This document shows, piece after piece, positions 9,451 through 21,400 of a stretch of DNA of 64,000 nt; positions within the stretch are counted from its first letter, which is position 1, and each line of letters begins with the position of its first letter. The notes beneath the pieces were generated by a model. That model saw only the letters and a program-made list of their open reading frames with translations, was not told where the DNA came from and did not search any database. The position numbers and the translations under genes are program-made. The DNA lies in the NCBI GenBank assembly GCA_036346255.1, contig CM070625.1:32802520-32866519 (forward strand), in the 5' to 3' direction. Source of the DNA: Ampelocalamus luodianensis. Its lineage: Eukaryota; Streptophyta; Magnoliopsida; Poales; Poaceae.

Positions 9451-12400
9451 ACAACGAGTATGACTTATATTGGCTCCCAAGATCAACGACCAATATACTC
9501 ATACACTCATCCAACGTTGATTACATCACATACAACAAGAGAGTAAAAGACATACTGCATAATAGTTAAGTCTACAGCTTATTACATACGGCCGACCGGC
9601 CAAATTCAAAACAAAGTATCAAGTAGCAGTGGAAGTAAATAAATAAAGCAAAAGACCGTGAGTGGTATGCCCATCACCCATCGACAACCGATGGGGTTAA
9701 ATGATAGCACACTACTCGTTAGTGTCACCCAAGTCAACACTAACGAGATCGTCATACTCATAATCTTCCTCACCTGAAAAGGCCAGCAAACATCTGGCTG
9801 AGTACAAGTGTACTCGCAAGTCTTACACAAATAAAAATAGTTATGCATAAGGTCATTCAAAGGAAGGCTCATATTGGCTTAGTTTTGCGAAAGTGACGCA
9901 ACAATGTACAACCTACACATACTAGTTTTTCAAGTGCCATTTCAAAATCAGATTTGAAGTAGAAGTAAAGCATGTGAATAAGTAATGAACTAAGTAACAA
10001 ATAACATACAAATAACAAAGTGGCTGCCCACTTTGATACAACAACAAGCATGAACATCCCATTCATGCTAATTACCAGGTTCACCCACAATTTTAATTCC
10101 AAGTCTAACATTAGTAACTCCCGAACTCAAGCGGTTGTCCATAACCGTGGACACGGCTATTCGAATAGATTATACCCTGCAGGAGTGTACTACTTTACCC
10201 ACACGACTCGACTAGCCCGTAAGCCTCCGGATAATGGCACACTTCCTTTGGTATCTTTGGCCGGGAGAATCGAGATCTGATCGTTTTCAAGAAGAAAACT
10301 CTATTGAGCTAAGTCCCCCATGTGAGATGTTTCCGGTCTTAGTACAAGTAGCATATAGCACTTTCTAAGGGGCTCACACGTTGTATTGGAGATACCGATG
10401 TAATGAAAAGGTAAATGGTGCTCCCTTGCACACTATAGAACATTGACATCGATTCCTAAGGACAACTGACAAAGACACAATTGTCCTTACACCACCGTGA
10501 GACTTAACACAATAGAACCTTCCCCCTACTTAACCGTACGGCACCCATATACCGCATGTGGCAGCACGAATGTACTTGAATCAACGACGTTACCAAAGTT
10601 CGGTCCTTAATTGTCCAGACAAGCCAAACCACATACCCAATCTCGTGCACAAGGCACCATCACTAACCAACACTTGTCCAGACCCAAAAGCTCTTTTAAA
10701 ATGATAAAATTTAACTCATAAAACAGAATCGAAGATCTGAACCAAAGGTATATAAAGAGAGTTGTGTTTATCCCATAATTGCGGGTTATTCCGACAATCA
10801 AACTACCGGTGCTAGACTTGCATGGCTAAGCAAAACCGTACAATAAATTCACACATCCTACCTTAAGCATTTCAGTAATGGAATAATTCATGGATAGCCA
10901 CAATGACAAGATAATAGGAGGTGTCTAACTACTCATCAAAAAATAGCGACATTATCAAAATAACATGCAAGCAATTATCATTGCATCTATCCAAACAAAG
11001 CGGGATCAAATATGATGCAAAAGAAAGTTCAAAGGATGCTTGACTTGCTGGTAGTTCACTTGCTCACTCTCGGTTACTTACTCTCATACTTCGGCAACTC
11101 GAATCTAAAGAAAAAGCGATATCGAATAAACACCGAGAAATAGCCAAAAACTCAAGTTGCTCAAAATGCATGAAATTTATACAGTAGCTATATTACGATT
11201 TTATATGAATTTAGGTACAAAAATTATTCCATTTGGAGTTTATATGAGAGAGTTATAGTAGTTTGAAAATCAGACTTCTAGAAAATGCTAAAAAATGGTG
11301 GTTCTTTTTACTGTTCACCCGAATTTAATTATGTTGTGAAAATTTACAGAATTCTAGTGGAGATAAAAACTACATGGTTAGATATAGAATAATATTTTAT
11401 GGACAACCTAATTGGATTCATCCCATTTGGAGTTCATATGAATTTTCTAAGAATTTTCAAAGTTAATTCAATTTCTAGTGTAAAAATAATTCTTTTCTGT
11501 ATTTTAAATTGAAATTAAATCATTTTATACACGGCTGACCTAGCCTCTGTCAATGAAAGATAGGGCCCTTGTATTTTATTTTATTTTCCATTTATTTCCT
11601 AAAGGAAAATATCTACCGACAATCTAATCTTCTCATAAGCATACACTTAACCGATTCTCCGGTGTCGAGCCCAATCACATGCATAACACTCTCCAATCAT
11701 ATTCTCATATTTTGATCTAAATCCCATTCTAACCTCCACTAGGACATTATCAAGGTAGTCAATCCATCGAGTGATGCCCGAACTCACGATCTTCCAAATA
11801 TACAACCTATCCGATAATTACACGAAATCCACCGACTCATAGGCATATGACCATGATTGAATCCATCGATCGTTCTTCGATATACTATTTAAGCTAATGC
11901 TAACTATCTAGCTCTACTAGTCTCGCCTCGGCAAATCACAATCGCATACACTCGATTTTCCATCGATCAAGGTTTAATTGACAAACCGATACCTAATGAT
12001 CTTTACAATTTAAGAACACGTCCTACATCTAATTGCTCACTAATCGATCGACTTATATCCATGCCACCGATCTTAGTTGTGAACGACATCTACCAATCCA
12101 ATCACATATGCGTCTCTACGATCGACTAATAATCATTTAGCTATTAATCCAAAAGAGAGTACAATTGCATCGACTCGGCACATAGGATTTATCTACTAAT
12201 TACATAGCAATCCAATTAGTTATCTAAAATTGAATAATCCATTCCTACCATCTCCAAATTCTAGCACAAATGACTCACACACTAATGCTAAAATCATCCG
12301 ATCCATTTGCTCATGATTAAATAAATCCTCGATTCAATCTCCATATCTCAAAACATATTATCTCAATACATATCATCACAAAAGCTATCCATCAAGTAAT

Positions 12401-15380
12401 AGATCGTAAAATCCTTATGCATCATAACTCCAAAAATTACTAATACAATGTGAGAAGAAACCTCCAATTAATTTATCCTCCAAAGATTACCACAATTTTG
12501 CATGTGACTCCAAAATATCATCCGGTCAAACAATCCAATGTATATTTAATCTAGCATCCACCGATCAACAATACACACATTTCGCCTCAATAATCTAATT
12601 ATTCGTATTCGCCAAAATATCAACACATATTCACGCCTTGGCATATCTAAGACATAACCGGATAATTACACGATGCAAGCTATCCAACAACCTTTACGTA
12701 TAAACATGCATAAAAAGATATACCATGCTCATGACTAAAATACAACATGCATGACTAATATCATAATGCGATAGCACAATTTAACGCGGAGTATTTTACC
12801 ACGGCACTAGGCGTGCCTAATATGGTCGGACATCATCTTCTCGGCTCTCGTCCGCGTCCACCGTAGTCGTCGCCGTTTCCGCATCCGGCTCCTCATCCAT
12901 GTTCGTCATCTCGGTACCACCGTACCGTAGCGGGCCTCCGCTGTCCGCATCGGTGTCCCGCTCCGCATCGTCGTCGTCGCTCTCGGCCACGACCACAACG
13001 CCGCTTTGTCGACGCTGCGCTCAAGCACGACACACCATACCGTCTCGCCTCGCTCGGGCTGCCGCGCCGCTGCATGCATGGCCGTCGCATGCATGCGCCG
13101 CGCTCTCGGTCGGCTCCTCTGTGCCGCCGTCTTCACGCCGCTAGTCGTCTTTGCCGCATCGTGGCCGCCGGCCTCGCTGCGCGGCTCGAGCCGTCCCGTG
13201 CCTCGGCCGCCATCGCGCGCCGCGTGCGCGGCCAAGCCTCTGGCTGCCGCCGAAGTCGCCGCGTGGAAAACATGCATGCATGGCAACTCTGGCGGCCGCC
13301 GCGCCGGCCGTCTCTCCACGCCTTGCGCTCATGGCGCCTCGGTGTCGTCGCCCTTGGATGACGCCGCTGCTGCTCATTGGTCGCCACGCCGCTCGGTCCT
13401 ATGCCGAGCCGCCGTCCTCGCGTCGCTTCAACCATCGCCATCTTTGGCTCCTCCACGCCGTCGGCCGTTGGTCGTCGCGTGGCCTCTGCCGATGCCGCGC
13501 GTTTGGCGCCGGCCACCTCGCCTCGGCTTGGGCCACCTTGCCGCCGCCGCAGCTGCTGCTTTGCATGTAGGCACGCTGCACACGCTGGCTGCTTTGCTTG
13601 CTTGTCTTGCGCGCGCATGCCTCCATGCGCCTGGGCCACGACATGTGCCCACAAAGACGCCCTCACCGTCGACCAGGTGCTCCAAGTGCCTCCATGGCCA
13701 CAAGCTCATGCCTCCCCTTCCCTTCTCCAAAACTTGCCCAAATAGCCATGCATGCGAGAGCTAAATAGGTGAAAAGGAGGCTCGGTGATGAGGATCACAA
13801 TGGTCTAACATGCAAGGGCTGATTCTCGGTTTTGCTTGGGATTTAGAGGAGAGAAGGTGATGAAATGAGTTTGTGTTGAAGAAAGACATGGAAGGAGCTC
13901 TGTTTGGGTAGAAAAGAAAAGCGGGGAAGAGGAGCTGAGTTAATTTGCTACCAAAAATGGACAATGAGTGCTTTGGGTTGGGAATATAAAGAAATGGGGA
14001 TGAAGCCTTGGTGCGATTCGGGTGGGGAGGAAAGATGGCAGAGTAGTAGTGTTTATTTCGGTTTGTGTAAAAGAAAAGCTGATGATAGTGTGGTGTTGGC
14101 TGAACTAAAGAAATGGCGATGGCATGCAGTGAGTTCGGTTGGGCAAGAAGAGAGAAATGGGAGGTGGCTTGGTGATGGAGCTGTTAATTTGGGACAAATG
14201 GGCGATGGGTGCTTTGTTAGAAAATGTTGGGCAGTAGGAGAAATGATTGGCATGGGGTGGGCTCTCGGCTGGGCAAAGAAAAACCAGGGAATCATGCTGG
14301 ATTTGGGGAGTGAAACAAGGAAAAGGCAATGCTCTTGCATGTTGGATAGAGTGTGGCAGTGGTTTAGCTAGGCATATAGAAATGGCCAGCTAGCTAGCTA
14401 GCTCAAGCATAAGTATGCACTACTAGCTCCCTGCTGCATGCCTCTCTCTTTTCTCTGTGTGAAACAGCATACTTGCATGTATATATGTGTGCAATATATG
14501 TGTGCAACTATCAGCTACTAGGAGTATATGTAGTGGATTAATAGCAGTAGTAGTGTGTAGCACTGCACAAATATAAGTGTGAGAAAAGAAAATGGCGGGG
14601 GAAATAATGAGCGGGTGTTTCGGTTGTGGTCGGTCAAACTGAGGCGGCAATGATGATATAAGTGAATGACATGCTATGATCTTTGATATGCACGCTAAAA
14701 CATGAAGTCAAAATAATTTAAATTTTTAAATGCAGTCTTTCATCCCGGTGTCGTCCCATGCATCACACCGTCGTGTCGACACCACCTCAGGTCTTTGGTT
14801 GGGTGAATAAAACTACAAAAGAAATGGTAGTGACTAAAGTGGCTCGGCTAGCACAAGGGTGATCGGGAAATAAAAATTGACAGTGAAATAAATAGCAGCA
14901 ATTCTTCCTCCTTCTTGCATGCCACGCAAAGAGCTCGCACTCGAAAACCGATTGGAGAAAGCGAACGCCCTCGAGACGGCGATCGCAGCGCTATAACATG
15001 CGTCGCATGATTTTTGGTTTTCGGTTGTGTTTGCGAGGAGGAAGTTAGGAAAAAGAAATGGATACACAGACGTCTACGCCACGGTTGGTCGGACTGAAAA
15101 AGAGCGGCGGTCTAATGTATGCACCACGGTATGATTTTTGAAATGCATGTGAAAGCATGAGACCAAAATAATTTTCTTTCATTTGTAGTCTCTCGACCAA
15201 TTCAATTTAATATTGTTTGCTATTATTATTATTATCTTTATACAACTTTTAGACAACTCGATTCGATTTTAAAGGCAACATTTGAATTAAACATGGGAAA
15301 ATTTTTAAAATATTGCCAATTTTTTATTAGATTGCCTACTTAAATATTAATATCCTGATCCTGAAAATCGGGATGTTACA
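9443..15380 (-). repeat. E5 LTR-A (3' LTR, truncated at its end)
   Basis: Matches LTR-B from 18659 onward in plus coordinates, so about 220 bp equivalent to 18439-18658 are missing. It contains AT-rich outer parts and a GC-rich core (12830-13770) with GCATGCATG motifs. The long GC-rich open frames of the core are not conserved between LTR copies and are not treated as genes. A GCTA microsatellite lies at 14386-14402. Confidence 0.85.
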
Positions 15381-15400
15381 AACCCCCCCCCCCCTTAGAA
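15381..15400 (-). other. E5 polypurine tract
   Basis: On the plus strand AA, twelve C, then TTAGAA adjoin the LTR-A end. On the element strand this is AAGGGGGGGGGGGGTT just before TGTAACATCCC, a clear plus-strand primer. Confidence 0.85.
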
Positions 15401-15401
15401 A

Positions 15402-15421
15402 GAATCTCGTCCCCGAGATTC
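15402..15421 (-). other. Hairpin before the E5 polypurine tract
   Basis: GAATCTCG and CGAGATTC form a perfect 8-bp stem with a 4-base loop (TCCC on plus, GGGA on the element strand). The same stem occurs at 62546-62565 in E7, and a related one at 30613-30630 in E6. Confidence 0.7.
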
Positions 15422-17467
15422 GGGTAGAAAAGGATAGGGGCAGAAAAACTTAGTCACTTTGTTAAAATCCGATTTTTTTTTTTAAAGACCAAATGATTCG
15501 ATCTTCAACCAATACCACTTCTATCTCGGCATTTTTGGTTCGGTAACTTCTAATTAAAATCCATCAATCATATTTGGTCTAAGGCAGACACATTCCAATA
15601 TATTGTTCCACAATGTGTATGTTAACCTCCGAAATCACTTACTTGATGTATTCTTCCAAACCACTAAAAATTTATTGGTTTGATTTGATTTATAATGAGG
15701 GTGCTGACTTACTTCTAAATTTTCACAATGCATAAGTGAGGACAAGCATCTATTAATCCAGTCCCACAATATAAATCATGGTTTAACTCCAATCTTGATT
15801 ACATTATCGTGAACACTATAATCCTAAGTGAAATCACCATATTGCTCACATATTCCATTACGCTGGCTTTATAAATTTCTACCATAGGGTATCTCCAATA
15901 TAACTCCCAATTCATGAGCGCTAAAAACAGTATTCCAAGGCCAACAATTTACCAATTGACATATACTATCAACCATTTATCAACTAATTGTTGTTTCCAG
16001 AAATTTTCCTGACAACAATTAAATTTCTAAAAGAAAGAATATCTATGCAAGATCTACTGTATCTTCAAGCAATGTCTCTATATATTTATGCTCCTCAATC
16101 CTTTTGTTAGGATGATCAATCTAGTTGTAATAACCAATCCACCGAATACACTAGTTAATCTCTTAAGGTCTAATCCACTCATCCCCACTCTAGGATCAAT
16201 TGGCCTCCAAAATCATGACAATTAGCATAGGCCGTAGATATACCTCCTCTATCCAGAGTCAACTCCGACCTAAGAAAATCAAATTATCAAAAAGATCATC
16301 CATTCAAGGTGAGTTTCTCATCCAACTATAATCCAAATAGTCTTAATCACTAACTTTGTCCGGATCAAGTTATTCACAATAATTATCTTAGTTCAAATCA
16401 ACAATATTAACTCGATGTCTTCCAAGGTCTACTTACCCTCAAGCATTTTCTAAATCCAATGGCTACATTTAATCATCCATAATTAATCTAATTATGCCAT
16501 CGTTGGGACAACTATTCCCAAAGATATAAATCTCCCATTCAATCCTCATAGCCATCCACTATATGACCACTCAATCCCATAATCTTTCTCCATCTCTAGA
16601 AGTATTAAGATCTGGTTATATACTCAAATATAACTTTAAAAATCCCAATTGATCATCATAAGTAAAATTTATAATCTCATTGTAGTTTTAAATTCTAACT
16701 TTTATCACGCTGGACCTGAATCTGACTCACAATCTTATCGATATATCATCTAAGACATATCTAAAATCTAAATCCACAAGTGGACTACCCAAAATTAGTT
16801 ATTCAATTCTATTCATGTATTCCATGAGTTGTACCTACATATTCCTCCGATATAAATCCAACATCACCCGCAAGCAAGCTTATACCTCACTATAATAGTT
16901 CCATTTATACTCACATCGTAACCTCTGATGGTAACGTCTACCGTAATCCACAATTGATCTCACAAAGGTTAATATCTCACGATTCAAAAATCTAATTAAC
17001 TCTTCTAAGATCATATTCAGGGATCATGAGTAATAATTCAATTTCTCAATTATCATATATCACTCTGACACTGCACAACCACCAATATCATCAAAACATA
17101 AAAGATCTAATTAAAGATAAAATAGCAGTTATTCAATCATATCCTTCTCTTCACCGACTCTGCTATCAACTCTTAATCAACATGCGACTTCCATTAAAGA
17201 GATGAGAGGGAAAAGTATAAGGTAGGGGAAACAACAGGGGTAAGATCCTTAATTCAATTTGGAGATGTTAAGCATTCAAACACAAGAGCCAACTTGAAAT
17301 AAATGAAAAATAGAAGCAGTAGGGATGGCACAAGATACAAACAAAACACGGTTAGTTTTTCGACATAGTTGTGATACAACCCGCCCGTAGGCGATGCATA
17401 ACTACTTGGAAAAGAGAGCAAATGATCGCCATAAAATCCAGCGTCTACTAGCTATGTAATAATGTCA
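15422..17467. other. E5 interior, AT-rich, no gene seen
   Basis: About 2 kb without any frame that resembles gag or pol on either strand. The part near 17320-17460 matches, in reverse complement, the E3 leader around 27060-27230, including a shared CGCCTACGGGCGGGTTG segment. Confidence 0.65.
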
Positions 17468-18082
17468 TTAGGACGTATATAAACTAAGAATAAACCCTAA
17501 TTTTATTCCTAAAATCGCAGCAAGGCATCGTCTTCTCGTCCTCTCGCCGGTGCTCTGGACACGAGAGAAACCTACGAACATACGAGCTTGACGTCTTGGT
17601 CCAAGATTGAGTACTTGCCCTCTTACTTCGGGAAGACGGTACTCTGGTGGTGCAGACGCATATGGAGAGACCTCCTTCTCCCCATAAAGCACATGCTGGT
17701 CCACAAGCCCCATGTTGCATAGGAGTTGCCGACACCCTTGAGTCATAGTGAGACGATGCCACACCTCCTATAACTCATGCATAGTGCAATGATGGATTTG
17801 ATCCATGATGTGTATCAATCTTGCCAGCTGTTGTACTTGAGTGTTTTTCCCAGACGGGATCCTAGCAACAGTGTTCACTTCTACGCCACGCGCTTGCATA
17901 GAAAGGTGGTAGTATGGAGGCTGATCTAACTTCGTCAAGTCATGACGAAGATGGCTCAGTGCCACACGAGCCACTTCCTGCAATGCCGTGGCCTCAGAGG
18001 TGCCACGCGCCTCGAATCCGTATGGGATAGTCCTTGTCACGCGTCTGGCAACGATATTGATCACTGCCAAATACTCTTCCAT
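17468..18082 (-). pseudogene. E5 ORF0-like reading frame with one amber stop
   Basis: About 204 codons on the element strand from ATG 18082, interrupted once in frame by TAG at 17768-17770; sequence on both sides stays in one frame. The first part has FEARGTSEATALQEVARVAL and SMQARGVEVNTVA, a style I associate with the extra ORF upstream of gag in some grass Gypsy elements. The function of such ORFs is not known to me. It lies between primer site and polypurine tract where gag would be and is the only gene-like feature of E5. The amber could come from CAG by C-to-T change. E3, whose leader otherwise matches, lacks this segment. Confidence 0.6.
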
Positions 18083-18420
18083 CCCTAGTCCTTGATCCCG
18101 ATGGTAAATGGAGTATTGGTGTTGATAAGTGAAGTTTGCTCTTCACATTATATCTCTAGAAGCGCCGGATATCCATCCACATCTTCAGTTTGGGTCTCCC
18201 GAACAAGGTATCGATGACTTAACCAAGGACAGAATGGCAAGATGAGTTAGTTTCGTAAATCGAAAAAAGAATAAGGTGAGAAAAAATACTAAGATGGATA
18301 AGGAATAAAAGGGATTCCTAACTTAGTTTTTCTCAAATTAGTTTGATACTTTGAAAATAATTTTAGACCAAAGGACTGGCTAAACTAAACGCCCGTGCTA
18401 TCTCTAACCTACAGTCAGTA

Positions 18421-18434
18421 TGGCTCTGATACCA
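18421..18434 (-). other. E5 primer-binding site (initiator Met-tRNA)
   Basis: The element strand reads TGGTATCAGAGCCA, a perfect match to the usual plant initiator-Met-tRNA primer site, four bases from the LTR-B end. Confidence 0.9.
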
Positions 18435-18438
18435 ACGC

Positions 18439-21400
18439 TGTGGGGACCCCGGTAATTATCTCCATAAGACCGAGATTAAACAAGGTCTTAGGGACATAAT
18501 CACGGGTCTCTGGGAAATGAATTCCAATTTAACTCTATCCAAGTGAGAGGCTTAGCCGAATACTAGAGCCTCAACGATCATGCGCTTGCTCCCTTGCGGC
18601 GCTACATGATTGTCGATTCTCCTCGATTGAAGCACTACACTTGGTGAGTTAAATGGGAATTCATCAACAACGAGTATGACATATATTGGCTCCCAAGATC
18701 AACGACCAATATACTCATACCCTCATCCAACGTTGATTACATCGCATACAACAAGAGAGTAAAGACATCTTGCATAATAGTTAAGTCTACAGCTTATTAC
18801 ATACGGCCGACCGGCCAAATTCAAAACAAAGTATCAAGTAGCAGCGGAAGTAAATAAATAAAGCAAAAGACCAGTAGTGGTATGCCCATCACCCATCGGC
18901 AACCGACTGGGGGTTAAATGATAGCACACTACTCGTTAGTGTCACCCAAGTCAACACTAACGAGATCGTCATACTCATAATCTTCCTCACCTGAAAAGGC
19001 CAGCAAACATCTGGCTGAGTACAAGTGTACTCGCAAGTCTTACACAAATAAAAATAGTTATGCATAAGGTCATTCAAAGGAAGGCTCATATTGGCTTAGT
19101 TTTGCGAAAGTGACGCAACAATGTACAACCTACACATACTAGTTTTTCAAGTGCCATTTCAAAATCAGATTTGAAGTAGAAGTAAAGCATGTGAATAAGT
19201 AATGAACTAAGTAATAAATAACATACAAATAACAAAGTGGCTGCCCACTTTGATACAACAACAAGCATGAACATCCCATTCATGCTAATTACCGAGTTCA
19301 CCCACAATTTTAATTCCAAGTCTAACATTAGTAACTCCCGAACTCAAGCGGTTGTCCATAACCGTGGACACGGCTATTTGAATAGATTATACCCTACAGG
19401 GTGTACTACTTTACCCACACGACTGACTAGCCCGTAAGCCTTCGGATAATGGCACACTTCCTTTGGTATCTTTGGCAGGGAGAATCGAGATACTGATCGT
19501 TTTCAGCAAGAAAACTCTATTGAGCTAAGTCCCCCATGTGAGATGTTTCCGGTCTTAGTACAAGTAGCATATAGCACTTTCTAAGGGGCTCACACGTTGT
19601 ATTGGAGATACCGATGTAATGAAAAGGTAAATGGTGCTCCTTGCACACTATAGAACATTGACATCGATTCCTAAGGACAACCGACAAAGACACAATTGTC
19701 CTTACACCACCGTGAGACTTAACACAATAGAACCTTCCCCCTACTTAACCGTACGGCACCCATATACCGCATGTGGCAGCACGAATGTACTTGAATCAAC
19801 GACGTTACCAAAGTTCGGTCCTTAATTGTCGGACAAGCCAAACCACATACCCAATCTCGTGCACAAGGCACCATCACTAACCAACACTTGTCCAGACCAA
19901 AAGCTCTTTTAAAATGATAAAATTTAACTCATAAAACAGATACGAAGATCTGAACCAAAGTTATATAAAGAGAGTTGTGTTTATCCCATAATTACCGGGT
20001 TATTCCCGACAATCAAACTACCGGTGCTAGACTTGCATGGCTAAGCAAAAACCGTACAATAAATTCACACATCCTACCTTAATCATTTCAGTAATGGAAT
20101 AATTCATGGATAGCCACAATGACAAGATAATAGGAGGTGTCTAACTACTCATCAAAAAAATAGCGACATTATCAAAATAACATGCAAGCAATTATCATTG
20201 CATCTATCCAAACAAAACTGGGATCAAATATGATGCAAAAAGAAAGTTCAAAGGATGCTTGACTTGCTGGTAGTTCACTTGCTCACTCTCGGTTACTTAC
20301 TCTCATACTTCCGGCAACTCGGAATCTAAAGAAAAAGGCGATATCGAATAAACACCGAGAAATAGCCAAAAACTCAAGTTGCTCCAAAATGCATGAAATT
20401 TATACAGTAGCTATATTACGATTTTATATGAATTTAGGTACAAAAATTATTCCATTTGGAGTTTATATGAGAGAGTTATAGTAGTTTGAAAATCAGACTT
20501 CTAGAAAATGCTAAAAAATGGTGGTTCTTTTCTTGTTCACCCGAATTTAATTATGTTGTGAAAATTTACAGAATTCTAGTGGAGATAAAAACTACATGGT
20601 TAGATATAGAATAATATTTTATGGACAACCTAATTGGATTCATCCCATTTGGAGTTCATATGAATTTTCTAAGAATTTTCAAAGTTAATTCAATTTCTAG
20701 TGTAAAAATAATTCTTTTCTGTATTTTAAATTGAAATTAAATCATTTTTATACACGGGCTGACCTAGCCTCTGTCAATGAAAGATAGGGCCCTTGTATTT
20801 TATTTTATTTTCCATTTATTTCCTAAAGGAAAATATCTACCGACAATCTAATCTTCTCATAAGCATACACTTAACCGATTCTCCGGTGTCGAGCCCAATC
20901 ACATGCATAACACTCTCCAATCATATTCTCATATTTTGATCTAAATCCCATTCTAACCTCCACTAGGACATTATCAAGGTAGTCAATCCATCGAGTGATG
21001 CCCGAACTCACGATCTTCCAAATATACAACCTATCCGATAATTACACGAAATCCACCGACTCATAGGCATATGACCATGATTGAATCCATCGATCGTTCT
21101 TCGATATACTATTTAAGCTAATGCTAACTATCTAGCTCTACTAGTCTCGCCGCAAATCACAATCGCATACACTCGATTTTCCATCGATCAAGGTTTAATT
21201 GACAAACCGATACCTAATGATCTTTACAATTTAAGAACACGTCCTACATCTAATTGCTCACTAATCGATCGACTTATATCCATGCCACCGATCATAGTTG
21301 TGAACGACATCTACCAATCCAATCACATATGCGTCTCTACGATCGACTAATAATCATTTAGCTATTAATCCAAAAGAGAGTACAATTGCATCGACTCGGC

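Noticed and set aside
4098..9455. A target-site duplication around E4
   Set aside because: ATATA on the left and ACAAC on the right do not match; the right end is a recombination joint.
9606..10280. Frames repeated at 9606-10111, 18889-19328 and 27874-28059
   Set aside because: They recur only because they lie inside copies of the E5 LTR; no domain, and in LTR-C the frame is short.
12890..13770. Long overlapping GC-rich open frames on both strands (up to 252 codons), and their counterparts at 22120-22956 and 40277-41031
   Set aside because: They lie in the GC-rich core of the E5 LTR, occur in several frames at once, are low complexity and are not conserved in frame between LTR copies.
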